A stretch of 64,000 nucleotides of DNA, from NCBI GenBank assembly GCA_964552655.1, contig CAZKHG010000005.1, forward strand, positions 1 to 64,000, read 5' to 3'. The DNA comes from CAZKHG01 sp964552655. Its GTDB lineage: Bacteria; Bacteroidota; Bacteroidia; Bacteroidales; Tenuifilaceae. Both the position numbers and the translations under genes were made by a program. Positions within the stretch are counted from its first letter, which is position 1. Each line of letters begins with the position of its first letter. Positions 27,535 to 36,813 of the stretch are shown one piece after another. The notes under the pieces are model-generated. The model was not told where the DNA came from and did not search any database. It saw only the letters and a program-made list of their open reading frames with translations.

Positions 27535-29883
27535 ATGAAAATTTATAAGTTAATATTGTTATCTGTTTTATTTATAGCAAATTATAACCTCTCCGCTCAA
27601 ACCAAAAAAGAGTTGGAAGAACTCTATAAAGATGCCAACTCATATTTTTACTTTGAGGATTATGAGGAGGCTTTATCCCTTTACCTTCAGGTTTATAACC
27701 ATGAGCAGAACAATTACAATTTATGTTACAGGATTGGTTTCTGCTACCTAAATATCCCCGGCTATAAGGCAAAGGCAATTCCTTACCTGGAAAAAGCAGC
27801 AGCCAACACCAGTAAAAGATACAATGAGCAATCGCTGTTGGAAACAAAGGCCCCTATTGATGCGATTTTTTACCTTGGCAATGCTTATTTTGTTAATAAT
27901 CAGATAAGTAAAGCGCTTAAGGAGTATGAACATTTTCATGAGCTGATTAAAACTGAAAAACGTTGGAATATTTCTTACCTAAACCATCAGGTGGAAACCG
28001 CAAAAAATTCAGAAATTCTTCAGAAACTTCCGGTCAATTTTCTTAGAAATAATATTGGCGAGCTGTTTAACGACAGGTTCGCAAACTATAATCCAGTCAT
28101 CTCTTTTGATGGCAAAACACTTGTATTCACAACAAAAAGAAAATTCTATCAGGCCATTTATGTTTCACGGATGGTAAACGGTTCCTGGAGCACTCCTGTT
28201 AACATCACCCTTGACCTTCAGGTGGATGGGAACTGCTCATCGCTATCAGTTTCCAACGATGGCAACGAGATTTATCTTTTTAAGGACGACAACCATGATG
28301 GGAATATTTATGTCTCCCGGTTTGTCAACGATAAGTGGTTGCCCATGAAGAAGCTGAACGAGAATATCAACACAAAATATTACGAAACACACGCAAGCAT
28401 TAGTAGTAACGGAAGAAAACTATTTTTTACCAGCAATCGTAAGGGTGGTTATGGGGATTTGGATATTTATGTCTCGGAACGTGATTCGGGTGATTACTGG
28501 AAACCTGCTAAAAACCTTGGTGCGGTTATAAACACTCCGATGAATGAAAACACTCCATTCATTTCATCCGATGGCAGCACATTGTATTTCAGCTCTGAAT
28601 CACACAACAATATGGGCGGTTATGATATTTTCTTTTCCCAACAAAAACCAGATGGAACATGGGGTAAACCAATTAACCTGGGCTACCCGCTAAACACTCC
28701 CGATGATGATTTATTCTATACCCCTATCGGGGATGGTGGTTATGCGCTTATGGCTTTATTCGACCCCGATGGTTACGGTGAACAGGATATCTATCAGGTT
28801 GAAATATTTGTGCCTAAATACCTGAAGACTATCGTTACCAAAACCGACTTGTTTGAAAGGAATATAGATAAAAGATTTAAAACACTGGTGATTGACACCA
28901 TTAATGTGGATGGTATTGCCCTTTATGATCCTGCAAAATCCGACCAGATAAATTACATTGATCCACAAAAACGGGACAAGCTTTTCTTTCAGGGGAAAGG
29001 GTTTGATTTGAGAGATCAGGCTGAAAGGGCTAAATTGCTTTTAGCTCAACTCCAGGCTACCAAAACTGATGAGAATATTTCTATTTCAACCAGCAAGGAG
29101 GTGAAACAGGAAGTTAATAATGAAGATTTTGCCACCATTGACCAAAGAATCCTGCAGCTTAAACGCACTGATGACTCAGTTAGAGTTTCCAACACAAAAA
29201 TTAACCGTAAAAAGAGTGAAACAACTATAGAAACAGTTGAAAAAGAACCTGATAAAAATATACTGGCTGAAACAACCTATTTGCCCGATATCCTATTATT
29301 GCTATCAGAGAATGGATCGCAGGAGAAAATTGCCAAGCTGCTACAACGCAACTGGCAATTCCCTACCTCGCTTCTCAAACTCAGGATAAATCAGCTGACA
29401 CAATCTGTTGACTCAGTTGGGGAGATCAATGAACTACTAAAAATATTCACCCAGCTGGTTGATCTGGTTGCCAGTTCAGAATACATTTCACAACAGAAAC
29501 AATCCAGATCTATCTCAGGAGAAGCAGATAACTCATCGTTCACCTACCTGATCAACCAGATCATCGCTAAGGCATCACCAGGGCTTAGCGTATTGCTCGG
29601 AAAGGTTTATCAGGAGAATCCGGGAATCGTAACATTTGATAAGTTCTGGAAAATTGCTGAGAGCCAGCACCCCGATACTTTTAAGTCACACGAACCCGAA
29701 TTAGTCAGGCTTTTAGCCGAAATTGGAGTTGAATCGTATGTCAACTTACCCGAGGATCAGAAGCTTAAACTTTACGAAAACCTTTCCCATAAAAACGAGC
29801 CAAAACCATTCTGGTGGATAACCCTGATTGCAATATTTGGGATCATTGGCATTGGAGGATATCTATATTTCCGTAAACGGTAA
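27535..29883 (+). CDS. Exported TPR/PD40 protein B with C-terminal membrane anchor
   Basis: The 782-residue paralogue of the neighbouring genes has a signal peptide (residues 1-22), TPR helices (about 25-170) and a PD40 propeller (about 180-425, with LFFTSNRKGGYGDLDIYV and LYFSSESHNNMGGYDIFF). A charged, low-complexity middle and a helical domain extend to about 750. One transmembrane helix (WWITLIAIFGIIGIGGYLYF) sits at the very end, followed by RKR. The topology would be an inner-membrane anchor with a long periplasmic part, unlike protein C, whose end should bind peptidoglycan. Function is inferred only from paralogy. Confidence 0.82.
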   Translation: MKIYKLILLSVLFIANYNLSAQTKKELEELYKDANSYFYFEDYEEALSLYLQVYNHEQNNYNLCYRIGFCYLNIPGYKAKAIPYLEKAAANTSKRYNEQSLLETKAPIDAIFYLGNAYFVNNQISKALKEYEHFHELIKTEKRWNISYLNHQVETAKNSEILQKLPVNFLRNNIGELFNDRFANYNPVISFDGKTLVFTTKRKFYQAIYVSRMVNGSWSTPVNITLDLQVDGNCSSLSVSNDGNEIYLFKDDNHDGNIYVSRFVNDKWLPMKKLNENINTKYYETHASISSNGRKLFFTSNRKGGYGDLDIYVSERDSGDYWKPAKNLGAVINTPMNENTPFISSDGSTLYFSSESHNNMGGYDIFFSQQKPDGTWGKPINLGYPLNTPDDDLFYTPIGDGGYALMALFDPDGYGEQDIYQVEIFVPKYLKTIVTKTDLFERNIDKRFKTLVIDTINVDGIALYDPAKSDQINYIDPQKRDKLFFQGKGFDLRDQAERAKLLLAQLQATKTDENISISTSKEVKQEVNNEDFATIDQRILQLKRTDDSVRVSNTKINRKKSETTIETVEKEPDKNILAETTYLPDILLLLSENGSQEKIAKLLQRNWQFPTSLLKLRINQLTQSVDSVGEINELLKIFTQLVDLVASSEYISQQKQSRSISGEADNSSFTYLINQIIAKASPGLSVLLGKVYQENPGIVTFDKFWKIAESQHPDTFKSHEPELVRLLAEIGVESYVNLPEDQKLKLYENLSHKNEPKPFWWITLIAIFGIIGIGGYLYFRKR

Positions 29884-29920
29884 TCCGGAACCAAGCACAG
29901 ACCTGAATCCAATTAATTTT

Positions 29921-29938
29921 TTATCAACTAGTTGATAA
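29921..29938. promoter_or_regulatory. Perfect 18-bp palindrome upstream of gene C
   Basis: TTATCAACTAGTTGATAA is fully self-complementary and sits 17 bases upstream of the -33 element for the next gene. Position and symmetry suggest a dimeric regulator site; no regulator is assigned. Confidence 0.4.
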
Positions 29939-29954
29939 GTGTTTGTATTTTATA

Positions 29955-29985
29955 TTTCTAAGGTATTCAAATTATCTTAAATTTG
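29955..29985 (+). promoter_or_regulatory. Promoter of TPR/PD40/OmpA gene C
   Basis: TTTC (29955-29958) is separated by 19 bases from an exact TAnnTTTG (TAAATTTG, 29978-29985). This is the Bacteroidota -33/-7 arrangement, 52 bases before the ATG. Confidence 0.5.
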
Positions 29986-30037
29986 TTTTGTTAGTTGTTT
30001 GATGCTTTAATTTATTTGCTAACTAAAACCTAAGGTA

Positions 30038-32551
30038 ATGTTAAACAGATACTTAATCAGGTTAATTGAACTACCGTTAAAAAGGATTTTATTAAATGGT
30101 TCAATGATTATCCTTGCATTTGCATCCACCAAAGCACAAAACACCGATTTCAAAACTACATTTACTGATGCCGAATACTACTTTATGTTTCAGGATTACC
30201 GCGAGGCATTACCCCTCTATTTAAAGCTCTACGATTTGAACCGGCTGAATGCCAACATTAATTACAGGATAGGACTGTGTTACCTCAATATTCCCGGGGT
30301 TAAAAAGAAATCAATCCCTTTTCTGGAATTTGCAGTTAACAAGGTAAATAAAATATACCAGGAGGGTTCCTATAAAGAGGAAAATGCCCCTGTTAATGCA
30401 TTTTTTTACCTGGGCGAAGCCTATCGAATCAACAATCAGCTTGATAAAGCGATAGAAACCTACAAACTCTTTCGATCCCAGCTGGAAATCAAGGATTTAT
30501 ACAACCTTGACTACGTTAATCAGCAGATTAAAGCATGTGAGCTGGCCCGCGATATGATTAATGACCCTTTAAACCTTAACCTGGAAAAGGTAGATCTAAT
30601 TCCCGATGCAGGTAAATTTTGCTACAATCCTGTAATTTCAGGGGATGGCAAAACCATGGCCTTTTCGCTGAAAGAAAAATTTTACGATGGTATTTACATG
30701 AGCCGATTTGTGAATGGCAAATGGGAAACGGCAAGAAATATTACGCTCGATTTGGGTGTAGAAGGTGAAGTTTATTCAACAAACCTTAACTACAATGGGA
30801 CTATACTGCTGCTTTTCAAAAACGATAAGTCCGACGGGAATATCTATCAGAGTAAATTTGAAAAGGGTAAGTGGGGAAAAGCGCAGAAGCTGAATAAAAA
30901 TGTGAACACCCTTGATTGGGAAACATTCGCCTCATTTTCTCCGGATGGGAAAACCCTGTTTTTTACATCCAATCACAAAGGGGGTTATGGAGGACTGGAT
31001 ATTTATAAATCTACCCAGCAGGCCAACGGGGAATGGGGTTCCCCAACTAACCTGGGAAATACAATAAATACCTCTTATAACGAAGAGTCGCCAGTTCTTT
31101 CCAGGGATGGTAAAATATTATATTTTGCTTCCCAGGGTCATAGCAGCATGGGTGGATTCGATATATTTTATTCGCTAAAAATGGATGATAATAGCTGGAC
31201 AACACCCGTAAACATTGGCTATCCGATCAGCACTACCGATGACGATCTGTTTTACTTTCCAATTGATAGCAGTTCGGCTTACATTTCCATGGTTAACGAA
31301 GACTCCCCCGGAAGTCGGGATATTTACAAGCTACAAATATCAAAGAAACAGGTAATCCCTGAGATACAGATTAAAGGGAAAATTTACCTCTCCGATAACA
31401 GGGAGATTGAGAGCAATGCCTTTACCATTAAAATTACCGATTCAAAAATTGGCAAATTGGTTCAATCCACTCAACCTAAATCAATTAGCGGAGATTTTAA
31501 CGCAACCCTTAAACCTGGGAACTACATTTGTGAAGTGAAGGGTGTTGGATATCAAACGCAAACAAGGAATATATATATACCTGATGGTTACACCCAAAAA
31601 GTAATGCCATTTGAGTTTAACTTACTAGCCGAGGAGGTTTCAAAAGGGGAATATGTGACCATAAAAAGCATTTTATTCGATTTTGACAGCTACTCCCTCA
31701 CCCGTGATGCACTTTTCGAGATCGAAAAGATATATCAGCTGATGGATAAGAACCCATCACTAAAAATCGAAGTTACAGGGCATACAGATAGCAAAGGCTC
31801 AGTTGCTTACAACCAGAAATTATCACTAAAAAGGGCAAGATCGGTTGTTGATTATCTGGTGGGCAAGGGAATTGATGAATCCCGTTTTGTTACCAAAGCT
31901 GTAGGTGCATTTGCCAATATTGCAGCTAATACCAACCCCGATGGTAGCGACAATCCAGCCGGCAGAAGTTTAAACCGCAGGGTTTGTATGAGCGTACTAA
32001 AATCTGATAAGAACATCCAAATTTCCGAGGATATCGAGATCCCTGAAAATCTGAAACCATTGGAGCAAACCTTTACCATTTTACTTACTAATAAAACAGA
32101 ATCGCCCACACCTGCTCAGGTTGAGCTTATTCAGGGTAAAACTGATCTGAAAGTCAGAATCCGTGAAGCTGGCACAATCAACTTTTTCACCCTTGGATCA
32201 TTCCTTAAAAAGGCTAATGCCCTGGTTGTACTTAATAAATGCATTGACAATGGATTCCCGGATGCGTTAATCATTGGCGAGCTGGAGCTGGAGCAACTCA
32301 TTAAGGCTGAAAAAGTGATTGACACCCGCGAAAAAACTATTTATACCATCCAGATTGTTGCACTAAGCAAACCTGCAGAAAATTCGTTCTTTAAAGGGCT
32401 TACAGTGAAGGAATTTAAAAGCCAGGATGGCTTTTACAGGTACATATACGGCCAATTTAAAGGGCAAACTGAAGCCAGGAACCAACTTGAAAAGATAGTT
32501 GAGATGGGTTTCCCCGATGCCTTTATAGTTAGCCTTGATAAATTCAAATAG
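30038..32551 (+). CDS. TPR/PD40/OmpA protein C (PorE-like) with SPOR-like end
   Basis: The protein has 837 residues. A hydrophobic N-terminus leads into TPR helices (about 40-190), a PD40 propeller (about 195-430, LFFTSNHKGGYGGLDIYK) and a carboxypeptidase-regulatory-like beta domain (about 445-525). An OmpA domain (about 545-655) follows, with VTGHTDSKGSVAYNQKLS and KRARSVVDYL, whose Asp and Arg bind peptidoglycan diaminopimelate. The end (about 675-837) holds two SPOR-like repeats (YTIQIVALSKP and DGFYRYIYGQF). PorE of the type IX secretion system has the same TPR-PD40-regulatory-OmpA order, so a role in anchoring an envelope machine is likely; the SPOR-like tail is extra. Confidence 0.85.
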   Translation: MLNRYLIRLIELPLKRILLNGSMIILAFASTKAQNTDFKTTFTDAEYYFMFQDYREALPLYLKLYDLNRLNANINYRIGLCYLNIPGVKKKSIPFLEFAVNKVNKIYQEGSYKEENAPVNAFFYLGEAYRINNQLDKAIETYKLFRSQLEIKDLYNLDYVNQQIKACELARDMINDPLNLNLEKVDLIPDAGKFCYNPVISGDGKTMAFSLKEKFYDGIYMSRFVNGKWETARNITLDLGVEGEVYSTNLNYNGTILLLFKNDKSDGNIYQSKFEKGKWGKAQKLNKNVNTLDWETFASFSPDGKTLFFTSNHKGGYGGLDIYKSTQQANGEWGSPTNLGNTINTSYNEESPVLSRDGKILYFASQGHSSMGGFDIFYSLKMDDNSWTTPVNIGYPISTTDDDLFYFPIDSSSAYISMVNEDSPGSRDIYKLQISKKQVIPEIQIKGKIYLSDNREIESNAFTIKITDSKIGKLVQSTQPKSISGDFNATLKPGNYICEVKGVGYQTQTRNIYIPDGYTQKVMPFEFNLLAEEVSKGEYVTIKSILFDFDSYSLTRDALFEIEKIYQLMDKNPSLKIEVTGHTDSKGSVAYNQKLSLKRARSVVDYLVGKGIDESRFVTKAVGAFANIAANTNPDGSDNPAGRSLNRRVCMSVLKSDKNIQISEDIEIPENLKPLEQTFTILLTNKTESPTPAQVELIQGKTDLKVRIREAGTINFFTLGSFLKKANALVVLNKCIDNGFPDALIIGELELEQLIKAEKVIDTREKTIYTIQIVALSKPAENSFFKGLTVKEFKSQDGFYRYIYGQFKGQTEARNQLEKIVEMGFPDAFIVSLDKFK

Positions 32552-32556
32552 CCATT

Positions 32557-33123
32557 ATGGGAGAAAATACCCTCGAAAATAGCCTTATCAAGCTTAGAGC
32601 ACCTGAACTTTCTGATATTGACCTGCTTTATGCATGGGAGAATAATATGGAGATCTGGAAAGTAAGCAATACCCTCACTCCATTCTCCAAGTATATTATC
32701 AAAAAATACATAGAAAATTCACACCTGGATATTTGGGAAACAAAGCAGCTGAGGCTCATTATCGAAGCCAAAAACCAAAATGAGCTGATGAATATCCCGG
32801 TTGGATTAATCGATATTTTTGATTTTGACCCTTACCATCTCCGGGCAGGCATAGGTATTCTGATTGCCAACAAGGAGCATAAGCAAAAAGGGTATGCCAC
32901 AGAATCGCTAAAAGTTATTACTCATTACGCTTTTAAAACCCTGCAAATCCATCAGCTGTACTGCAACATTTCATCTGATAATACCATTAGCCTTCAACTT
33001 TTCCAGAATGCCGGGTTTGAGGTAATCGGTACAAAAAAGAGCTGGCTTAAAACCAGTAACGGATGGCAGGATGAGATTTTGCTCCAAATTATCAACCCAA
33101 AGGACTTGTTGAACAGGAGTTGA
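32557..33123 (+). CDS. GNAT-family N-acetyltransferase (RimJ/RimL-like)
   Basis: The acetyltransferase has 188 residues. It carries IKLRAPELSDIDLLYAWENN at the N-terminus, the acetyl-CoA-binding GILIANKEHKQKGYATESL (near 104-122) and the C-terminal NCNISSDNTISLQLFQNAGF-type ending. Such enzymes acetylate amino groups of proteins, antibiotics or metabolites; the target is unknown. It starts five bases after gene C and is probably co-transcribed with it. Confidence 0.85.
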   Translation: MGENTLENSLIKLRAPELSDIDLLYAWENNMEIWKVSNTLTPFSKYIIKKYIENSHLDIWETKQLRLIIEAKNQNELMNIPVGLIDIFDFDPYHLRAGIGILIANKEHKQKGYATESLKVITHYAFKTLQIHQLYCNISSDNTISLQLFQNAGFEVIGTKKSWLKTSNGWQDEILLQIINPKDLLNRS

Positions 33124-33197
33124 AGAATACAAGAATTACCTGATGGATAGATGAAAAATCAAAATAACCATTTTTCTACCCAACGGGATATCAAACG

Positions 33198-33641
33198 CTA
33201 ATCATATTTTAAGCGTGTTTCTTCATCGGTAATGGTTGGCTGAATGATTTGCTGGAACGTATTGCTATTCCACGTATCCAATACAATATGGGTTTTATAA
33301 TACTTTTGAGGAATTGGATGCGTTCCCAATACAACTTTAATTCCATACTTTTCGGGAATAAACCTGGTAAAGTAATCAATGTATGGACAAGGTGGATAAC
33401 CTACTATTAATCCTGTTGCGAGGTGAATATGAGTTACCCCGTTCTTTTTCATCTCCTCAGGAGCGTATTCAATATTCCCACCGGGACAACCTCCGCAGGT
33501 TGTAAAACCTGCTATTTCGATATCCTGGTTTTTGTACATTGAGAATGCTCCCTCCCTGTTCTGAAGCGATCTGAAGCATTTACCACCAGCACAGGTTTTG
33601 TACCTGTCACATATAATTATACCGACTTTAATTTTTGCCAT
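33198..33641 (-). CDS. CGGC-domain protein
   Basis: The 147-residue protein is rich in cysteine and histidine. It contains the eponymous CGGCPGGN (residues near 47-54), further Cys in CDRYKTCAGGKCF near 10-22, and a PPCPYID segment. Members are predicted to bind a metal or an Fe-S cluster and are found in anaerobes; no enzymatic role is known to me. It is the last gene of the minus-strand metal/sulfur cluster that starts with the methyltransferase at 36794. Confidence 0.85.
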   Translation of the reverse strand: MAKIKVGIIICDRYKTCAGGKCFRSLQNREGAFSMYKNQDIEIAGFTTCGGCPGGNIEYAPEEMKKNGVTHIHLATGLIVGYPPCPYIDYFTRFIPEKYGIKVVLGTHPIPQKYYKTHIVLDTWNSNTFQQIIQPTITDEETRLKYD

Positions 33642-33671
33642 ACTGAGTAAAATTAAAATAATTAAGAATTT

Positions 33672-33851
33672 TTAAAAACCGCTTCTAAGGCGTTTCCCTT
33701 TGCCTTTGCCACCTCCAGATTTTCGTTTTTTCCCCAATCCCCTCCCTAGTTTATTTAGGACTTCATTTACAGGGGCATTCTGACATAAGCCCAACTCTCT
33801 TCCTTTACTAGATCCTTTCCCCTCGGGGCCTGTTCCATTGAGATTTGGCAT
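33672..33851 (-). CDS. Small DUF5320-like protein
   Basis: The ORF encodes a 59-residue basic protein whose start, MPNLNGTGPEGKGSSKGREL, closely follows the MPxxDGTGPxGxGPxTGRGxG signature of the small DUF5320-type proteins. Those usually accompany NifX-like and DUF134 genes. One Cys (residue 23) and a Gly/Lys/Arg-rich tail (about residues 36-58) are visible. It lies between the CGGC gene and a NifX-like gene, which supports a real gene despite its small size. Confidence 0.75.
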   Translation of the reverse strand: MPNLNGTGPEGKGSSKGRELGLCQNAPVNEVLNKLGRGLGKKRKSGGGKGKGKRLRSGF

Positions 33852-33888
33852 CGGTAATCAGTTTAATAAGTAAGCTGTTAACTAAGAA

Positions 33889-34206
33889 TTAAAGTTTTCT
33901 TTGCTGTTGCAAAAAAGTTTCTACCACTTCAAGTACATTCCCCTTATAGCCTAAATAGGCCTGAATTCCATATTTTTGACAAACCCCATCGGCATGCTCA
34001 GGTAGTTTGTATGCAAGCATAATTGTAACCCCTTTTTGTTGCAGAGTTAGCGGGATGTTATTGGTACAATCACACCCTTCTGGTGTATATAGGATTTCGC
34101 TTTCTACAATATTATTGGGTTCATCCACCGTGAATATCGTGAAAACTTCGCAAGGATCAAAGTATTCATCAAGAATACTTCCGATTGTTGGCACTGCTAT
34201 TTTCAT
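33889..34206 (-). CDS. NifX/NifB-like dinitrogenase-cofactor-domain protein 1
   Basis: The protein is about 105 residues from the ATG at 34206 (MKIAVPTIGSILDEYFDPCE); upstream in-frame codons are rejected because the family begins at MKIAVP. It is the NifB-C-terminal/NifX-type domain, which holds metal-sulfur clusters. Related orange protein (Orp) of sulfate reducers binds a Mo-Cu-sulfide cluster. EGCDCTNN and a CQKYGI segment give several thiols. A nearby paralogue lies at 35231-35602. Confidence 0.85.
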   Translation of the reverse strand: MKIAVPTIGSILDEYFDPCEVFTIFTVDEPNNIVESEILYTPEGCDCTNNIPLTLQQKGVTIMLAYKLPEHADGVCQKYGIQAYLGYKGNVLEVVETFLQQQRKL

Positions 34207-34370
34207 AACTTTCCCCTCCATGATTTTATGAGTATATTTTACCAAGAACTTATGTTGATATTAAGTCAATTTATTCATAGAATCAACCTCCCGTTGAACA
34301 ATAAAATATTGAAAACTGGCTATTCACTTCCTAATTTTAAGAGTTCTGTGCAACAATTTTTTTTCTTGTT

Positions 34371-34397
34371 GATTTGCAGACCTCAAATCTGCGAATC
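34371..34397. other. Hairpin in the gap between Mrp and NifX-like genes
   Basis: A 10-bp stem with one G-T pair (34371-34380 with 34388-34397) has a 7-base loop and lies in a 223-base gap with no supported gene. On the minus strand no U-run follows, so it may be an RNA-processing or stability element rather than a terminator. Confidence 0.35.
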
Positions 34398-34429
34398 GTT
34401 AATACCATTAAGGTACCTTTTATCCAAGT

Positions 34430-35224
34430 TTAATGCAATATCAAAACTTTCTTAACCAACTCACGATAAACTTGTTGCACCTGATCACTGTGTTGATAGC
34501 TATAAAAACTTCCGCCATCTGATGCAACGGCCATTCCATCAACCAAAGGGATTTGTGCCAAAAGCTGAGTATCATACTCTTTGGCCAGTAATTCACCCCC
34601 ACCCTTCCCGAACAGGTAGTATTTTTCTTGAGGGTGCTCTGCAGGGGTAAACCATGACATGTTTTCGACGATCCCAACGATTTTTGATTTTAAGTCGAGG
34701 TTTACAAATAACGAAATAGCCTTTCTAACATCCATTAGTGACATTAGCTGAGGAGTGGTAACAATGATCACACCGCTAAAATCAACCTGCTGACAAAGAG
34801 ATATTGGTATATCGCTTGTACCAGGAGGAAGGTCAACTACCATGTAGTCTATTTCATCCCAGTAAGTATCTGTGAAAAGTTGCATTAGTGCATTAGCAGC
34901 CAATGGTCCTCGCCAGATAATAGCGTTATTTGGCTTAACCAAAAAACCAGCCGACATCAACTTTACCCCAAAACGTTCAACAGGAATGAGGTAATCCTTG
35001 CCATCCATTTGCTTTTGAAATATTTGAGCATCTGAGATACCAAACATTGTTGGAATTGAAGGGCCAAAAACATCGGCATCCACCAGGGCTGTTTTATACC
35101 CTTCCTGCGCAAATGCCAATGCCAGGTTTGATGCTACCGTTGACTTTCCAACGCCCCCTTTGCCTGAGGCAACAGCAATAATATGCTTAACAGTGGGCAA
35201 ATTTAATTTAGAAAAATCGCTCAT
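34430..35224 (-). CDS. Mrp/NBP35-family P-loop ATPase
   Basis: This is a 264-residue MinD/ParA-like ATPase. The deviant Walker A is SGKGGVGKSTVASNLA near residues 20-35, and the switch segment is VVDLPPGTSDIPI. Mrp proteins carry or insert Fe-S clusters. It lacks the N-terminal MIP18/DUF59 domain, and the usual CxxC of the C-terminal part is replaced by a TPAEHPQEKYY segment, so cluster binding, if any, must use other residues. It sits between two NifX-like genes and is the likely ATP-driven partner that assembles or moves their metal cluster. Confidence 0.9.
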   Translation of the reverse strand: MSDFSKLNLPTVKHIIAVASGKGGVGKSTVASNLALAFAQEGYKTALVDADVFGPSIPTMFGISDAQIFQKQMDGKDYLIPVERFGVKLMSAGFLVKPNNAIIWRGPLAANALMQLFTDTYWDEIDYMVVDLPPGTSDIPISLCQQVDFSGVIIVTTPQLMSLMDVRKAISLFVNLDLKSKIVGIVENMSWFTPAEHPQEKYYLFGKGGGELLAKEYDTQLLAQIPLVDGMAVASDGGSFYSYQHSDQVQQVYRELVKKVLILH

Positions 35225-35230
35225 CTGGTT

Positions 35231-35602
35231 TTAATGGTTACAAACATGCCCTTCTCCTTCATGTTCATGGTGATGGCATCCTTCGCCCGAGTCGTTTAAT
35301 TGACCTTTTAGGTAATCCTCTGCAACACCCTTTACGTCACCTGAACAACCACGAATGACGCTGATTCCGTAATGGTTTAGCACATTGAGTGCCCCATCGC
35401 CCATATTGCCGGCCAGCATTACACTTACGCCTATGCTCCGCAATACTTCTGCAATATTACTCTTACAACCACACCCTTGTGGTGAAGGCAATATTTCGGT
35501 TTTAACAATCTGATTGTTTTCTGTTGTAAAAATGGTGTACATCTCACAATGGCCAAAATGACCATCAACGATATTACCCCTGGTTGGTACTGCTACTTTC
35601 AT
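35231..35602 (-). CDS. NifX/NifB-like dinitrogenase-cofactor-domain protein 2
   Basis: The 123-residue paralogue of the protein at 33889 has MKVAVPTRGNIVDGHFGHCE at the start, a QGCGCKSN thiol motif and RGCSGD. It ends in a His-rich tail (GCHHHEHEGEGHVCNH) that can bind metal. DxHFGHCE is the canonical family motif; in paralogue 1 it is DEYFDPCE, so the two copies have probably diverged in ligand set. It starts within the last 29 bases of the upstream Cys-rich gene. Confidence 0.87.
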   Translation of the reverse strand: MKVAVPTRGNIVDGHFGHCEMYTIFTTENNQIVKTEILPSPQGCGCKSNIAEVLRSIGVSVMLAGNMGDGALNVLNHYGISVIRGCSGDVKGVAEDYLKGQLNDSGEGCHHHEHEGEGHVCNH

Positions 35603-35774
35603 TTTTTTCTCCTTTTTTTTGTAAGTATAATTGGTGATGATAACTTCCTTCGCGCATCATTTTTTTCCCGCATTGCGGGCATTCGTTTGCTCTGCATGGT
35701 TTCCCCTTGGTGTGTTGCATCCTTGTATTGCAATGCACACAAATACAAAACCCATTTACATCATTTGGTTCCAT
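35574..35774 (-). CDS. Small zinc-ribbon-like Cys-rich protein
   Basis: The 66-residue protein starts at the ATG at 35774; an alternative ATG at 35786 is possible. It has CICVHCNTRM and ECPQCGKKM, two CxxC knuckles 20 residues apart. Between them is HTKGKPCRANEC, matching small proteins commonly found next to DUF134 and NifX-like genes. It overlaps DUF134 by 14 bases at its start and NifX-2 by 29 bases at its end, suggesting strong translational coupling. Confidence 0.8.
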   Translation of the reverse strand: MEPNDVNGFCICVHCNTRMQHTKGKPCRANECPQCGKKMMREGSYHHQLYLQKKGEKNESSSTNQG

Positions 35775-36183
35775 CGTAGGTGACAATTTTATTAAGCCTT
35801 CTTAACTTCTTAGAATGACAATAATTACAAATTTGTGTCTCGTCTTTACAAATATTCAGCTTCATACATGTTTCGCATCGGTACCAGCAATCATCGGTGT
35901 GGTAGTTTCCCCCTTCAATAAAAATTGCTTTCCCCTCAACAAAAGCCTGGGCAATTGTTCGACGAGCTTTTTCGTAAATCCGGGTAAATGTTGGTCGCGA
36001 TATATTCATTCTTTCTGCCGATTGCTCCTGTGTTAGCCCATCATAATCGGACAATCTTATGGATTCATATTCCTCAAACAGCAAGATTACAGGTTCTAAA
36101 TTCATCATGGGAATCCCAAAAGGCTTAAATCCCTCCATTGCCGGAGGATGGTTGATCCTTCTATTTAGCTTTGGGCGTGGCAT
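35761..36183 (-). CDS. DUF134-family DNA-binding protein
   Basis: The 140-residue protein has MPRPKLNRRI at the N-terminus and an HTH of the sigma-70 region-4 type (LTQEQSAERMNISRPTFTRI, near 54-73). A C-terminal zinc-binding part holds CWYRCETCMKLNIC and CNYCH. DUF134 proteins accompany NifX-like and Mrp genes and are believed to regulate them. The start overlaps the stop of the methyltransferase by one base. A likely target is the palindrome at 36828-36849. Confidence 0.9.
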   Translation of the reverse strand: MPRPKLNRRINHPPAMEGFKPFGIPMMNLEPVILLFEEYESIRLSDYDGLTQEQSAERMNISRPTFTRIYEKARRTIAQAFVEGKAIFIEGGNYHTDDCWYRCETCMKLNICKDETQICNYCHSKKLRRLNKIVTYDGTK

Positions 36184-36794
36184 TATTTAATGGCTGTTAT
36201 CAGAAAAATCGGGTATTCCTTCACTATATTATTACCAGTTGGTTTTTTTATAACGTAACACTCATCATGGCTAATACTTTGGAAACCAACTTCTTTGAAA
36301 ATTCCACTCAGCTCAGCAACATCAAAACCTAAATGCCCGTTAAATTTCCAGTCATGAAAAGAGCCATCTTCCTTATATAAATCGGCAATGGCAATTTGAC
36401 CCGAAGGGTTAAGCATTTTGTAAAACTTTTCAATTATTAACTTGGTGTCCTCAACATGGTGTAATGCCATCTGAGAATAAATGATATCGAAAGAGCCTTT
36501 AAAATCATTTGATAAAAGGTCAAAAAACACTGGTTTTAAGTTGGGGACATTTGATTTTTGAATTTTATCTTCCATCACCTTAACCATTTCTACTGAGCTG
36601 TCCATCAAGGTTATTTCTGCAAATTGATCCTTAAGCAGGAAGCTCAACGCCCCTGTACCTGCACCAAATTCTAACGCGACTTTTTCTGGAGTAAAAGTTA
36701 ACTTCTGCATCATCATATTTGCTATTGCCGATGAACGCTCCCACACAATTGGGTTGTTATCCCATGTTTTTGCTACCTGATCGAAATGATTCAT
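36183..36794 (-). CDS. Class I SAM-dependent methyltransferase
   Basis: The methyltransferase has 203 residues. The SAM-binding motif I is VALEFGAGTGALSFLL near 38-53, followed by acidic TLMDSS at the end of beta 2, and QMALHHVED as motif III-like. No substrate is implied; small-molecule or metalloid methylation is possible given its neighbours. It leads the operon with DUF134, with a promoter and a palindrome just upstream. Confidence 0.88.
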   Translation of the reverse strand: MNHFDQVAKTWDNNPIVWERSSAIANMMMQKLTFTPEKVALEFGAGTGALSFLLKDQFAEITLMDSSVEMVKVMEDKIQKSNVPNLKPVFFDLLSNDFKGSFDIIYSQMALHHVEDTKLIIEKFYKMLNPSGQIAIADLYKEDGSFHDWKFNGHLGFDVAELSGIFKEVGFQSISHDECYVIKKPTGNNIVKEYPIFLITAIK

Positions 36795-36813
36795 TATCTA
36801 ATATTTTGAAGTA

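Noticed and set aside
34430..35224. Missing CxxC in Mrp as an anomaly
   Set aside because: A similar CxxC-free segment seems usual for Mrp proteins of this phylum, so it was noted in the feature but not raised as a finding.
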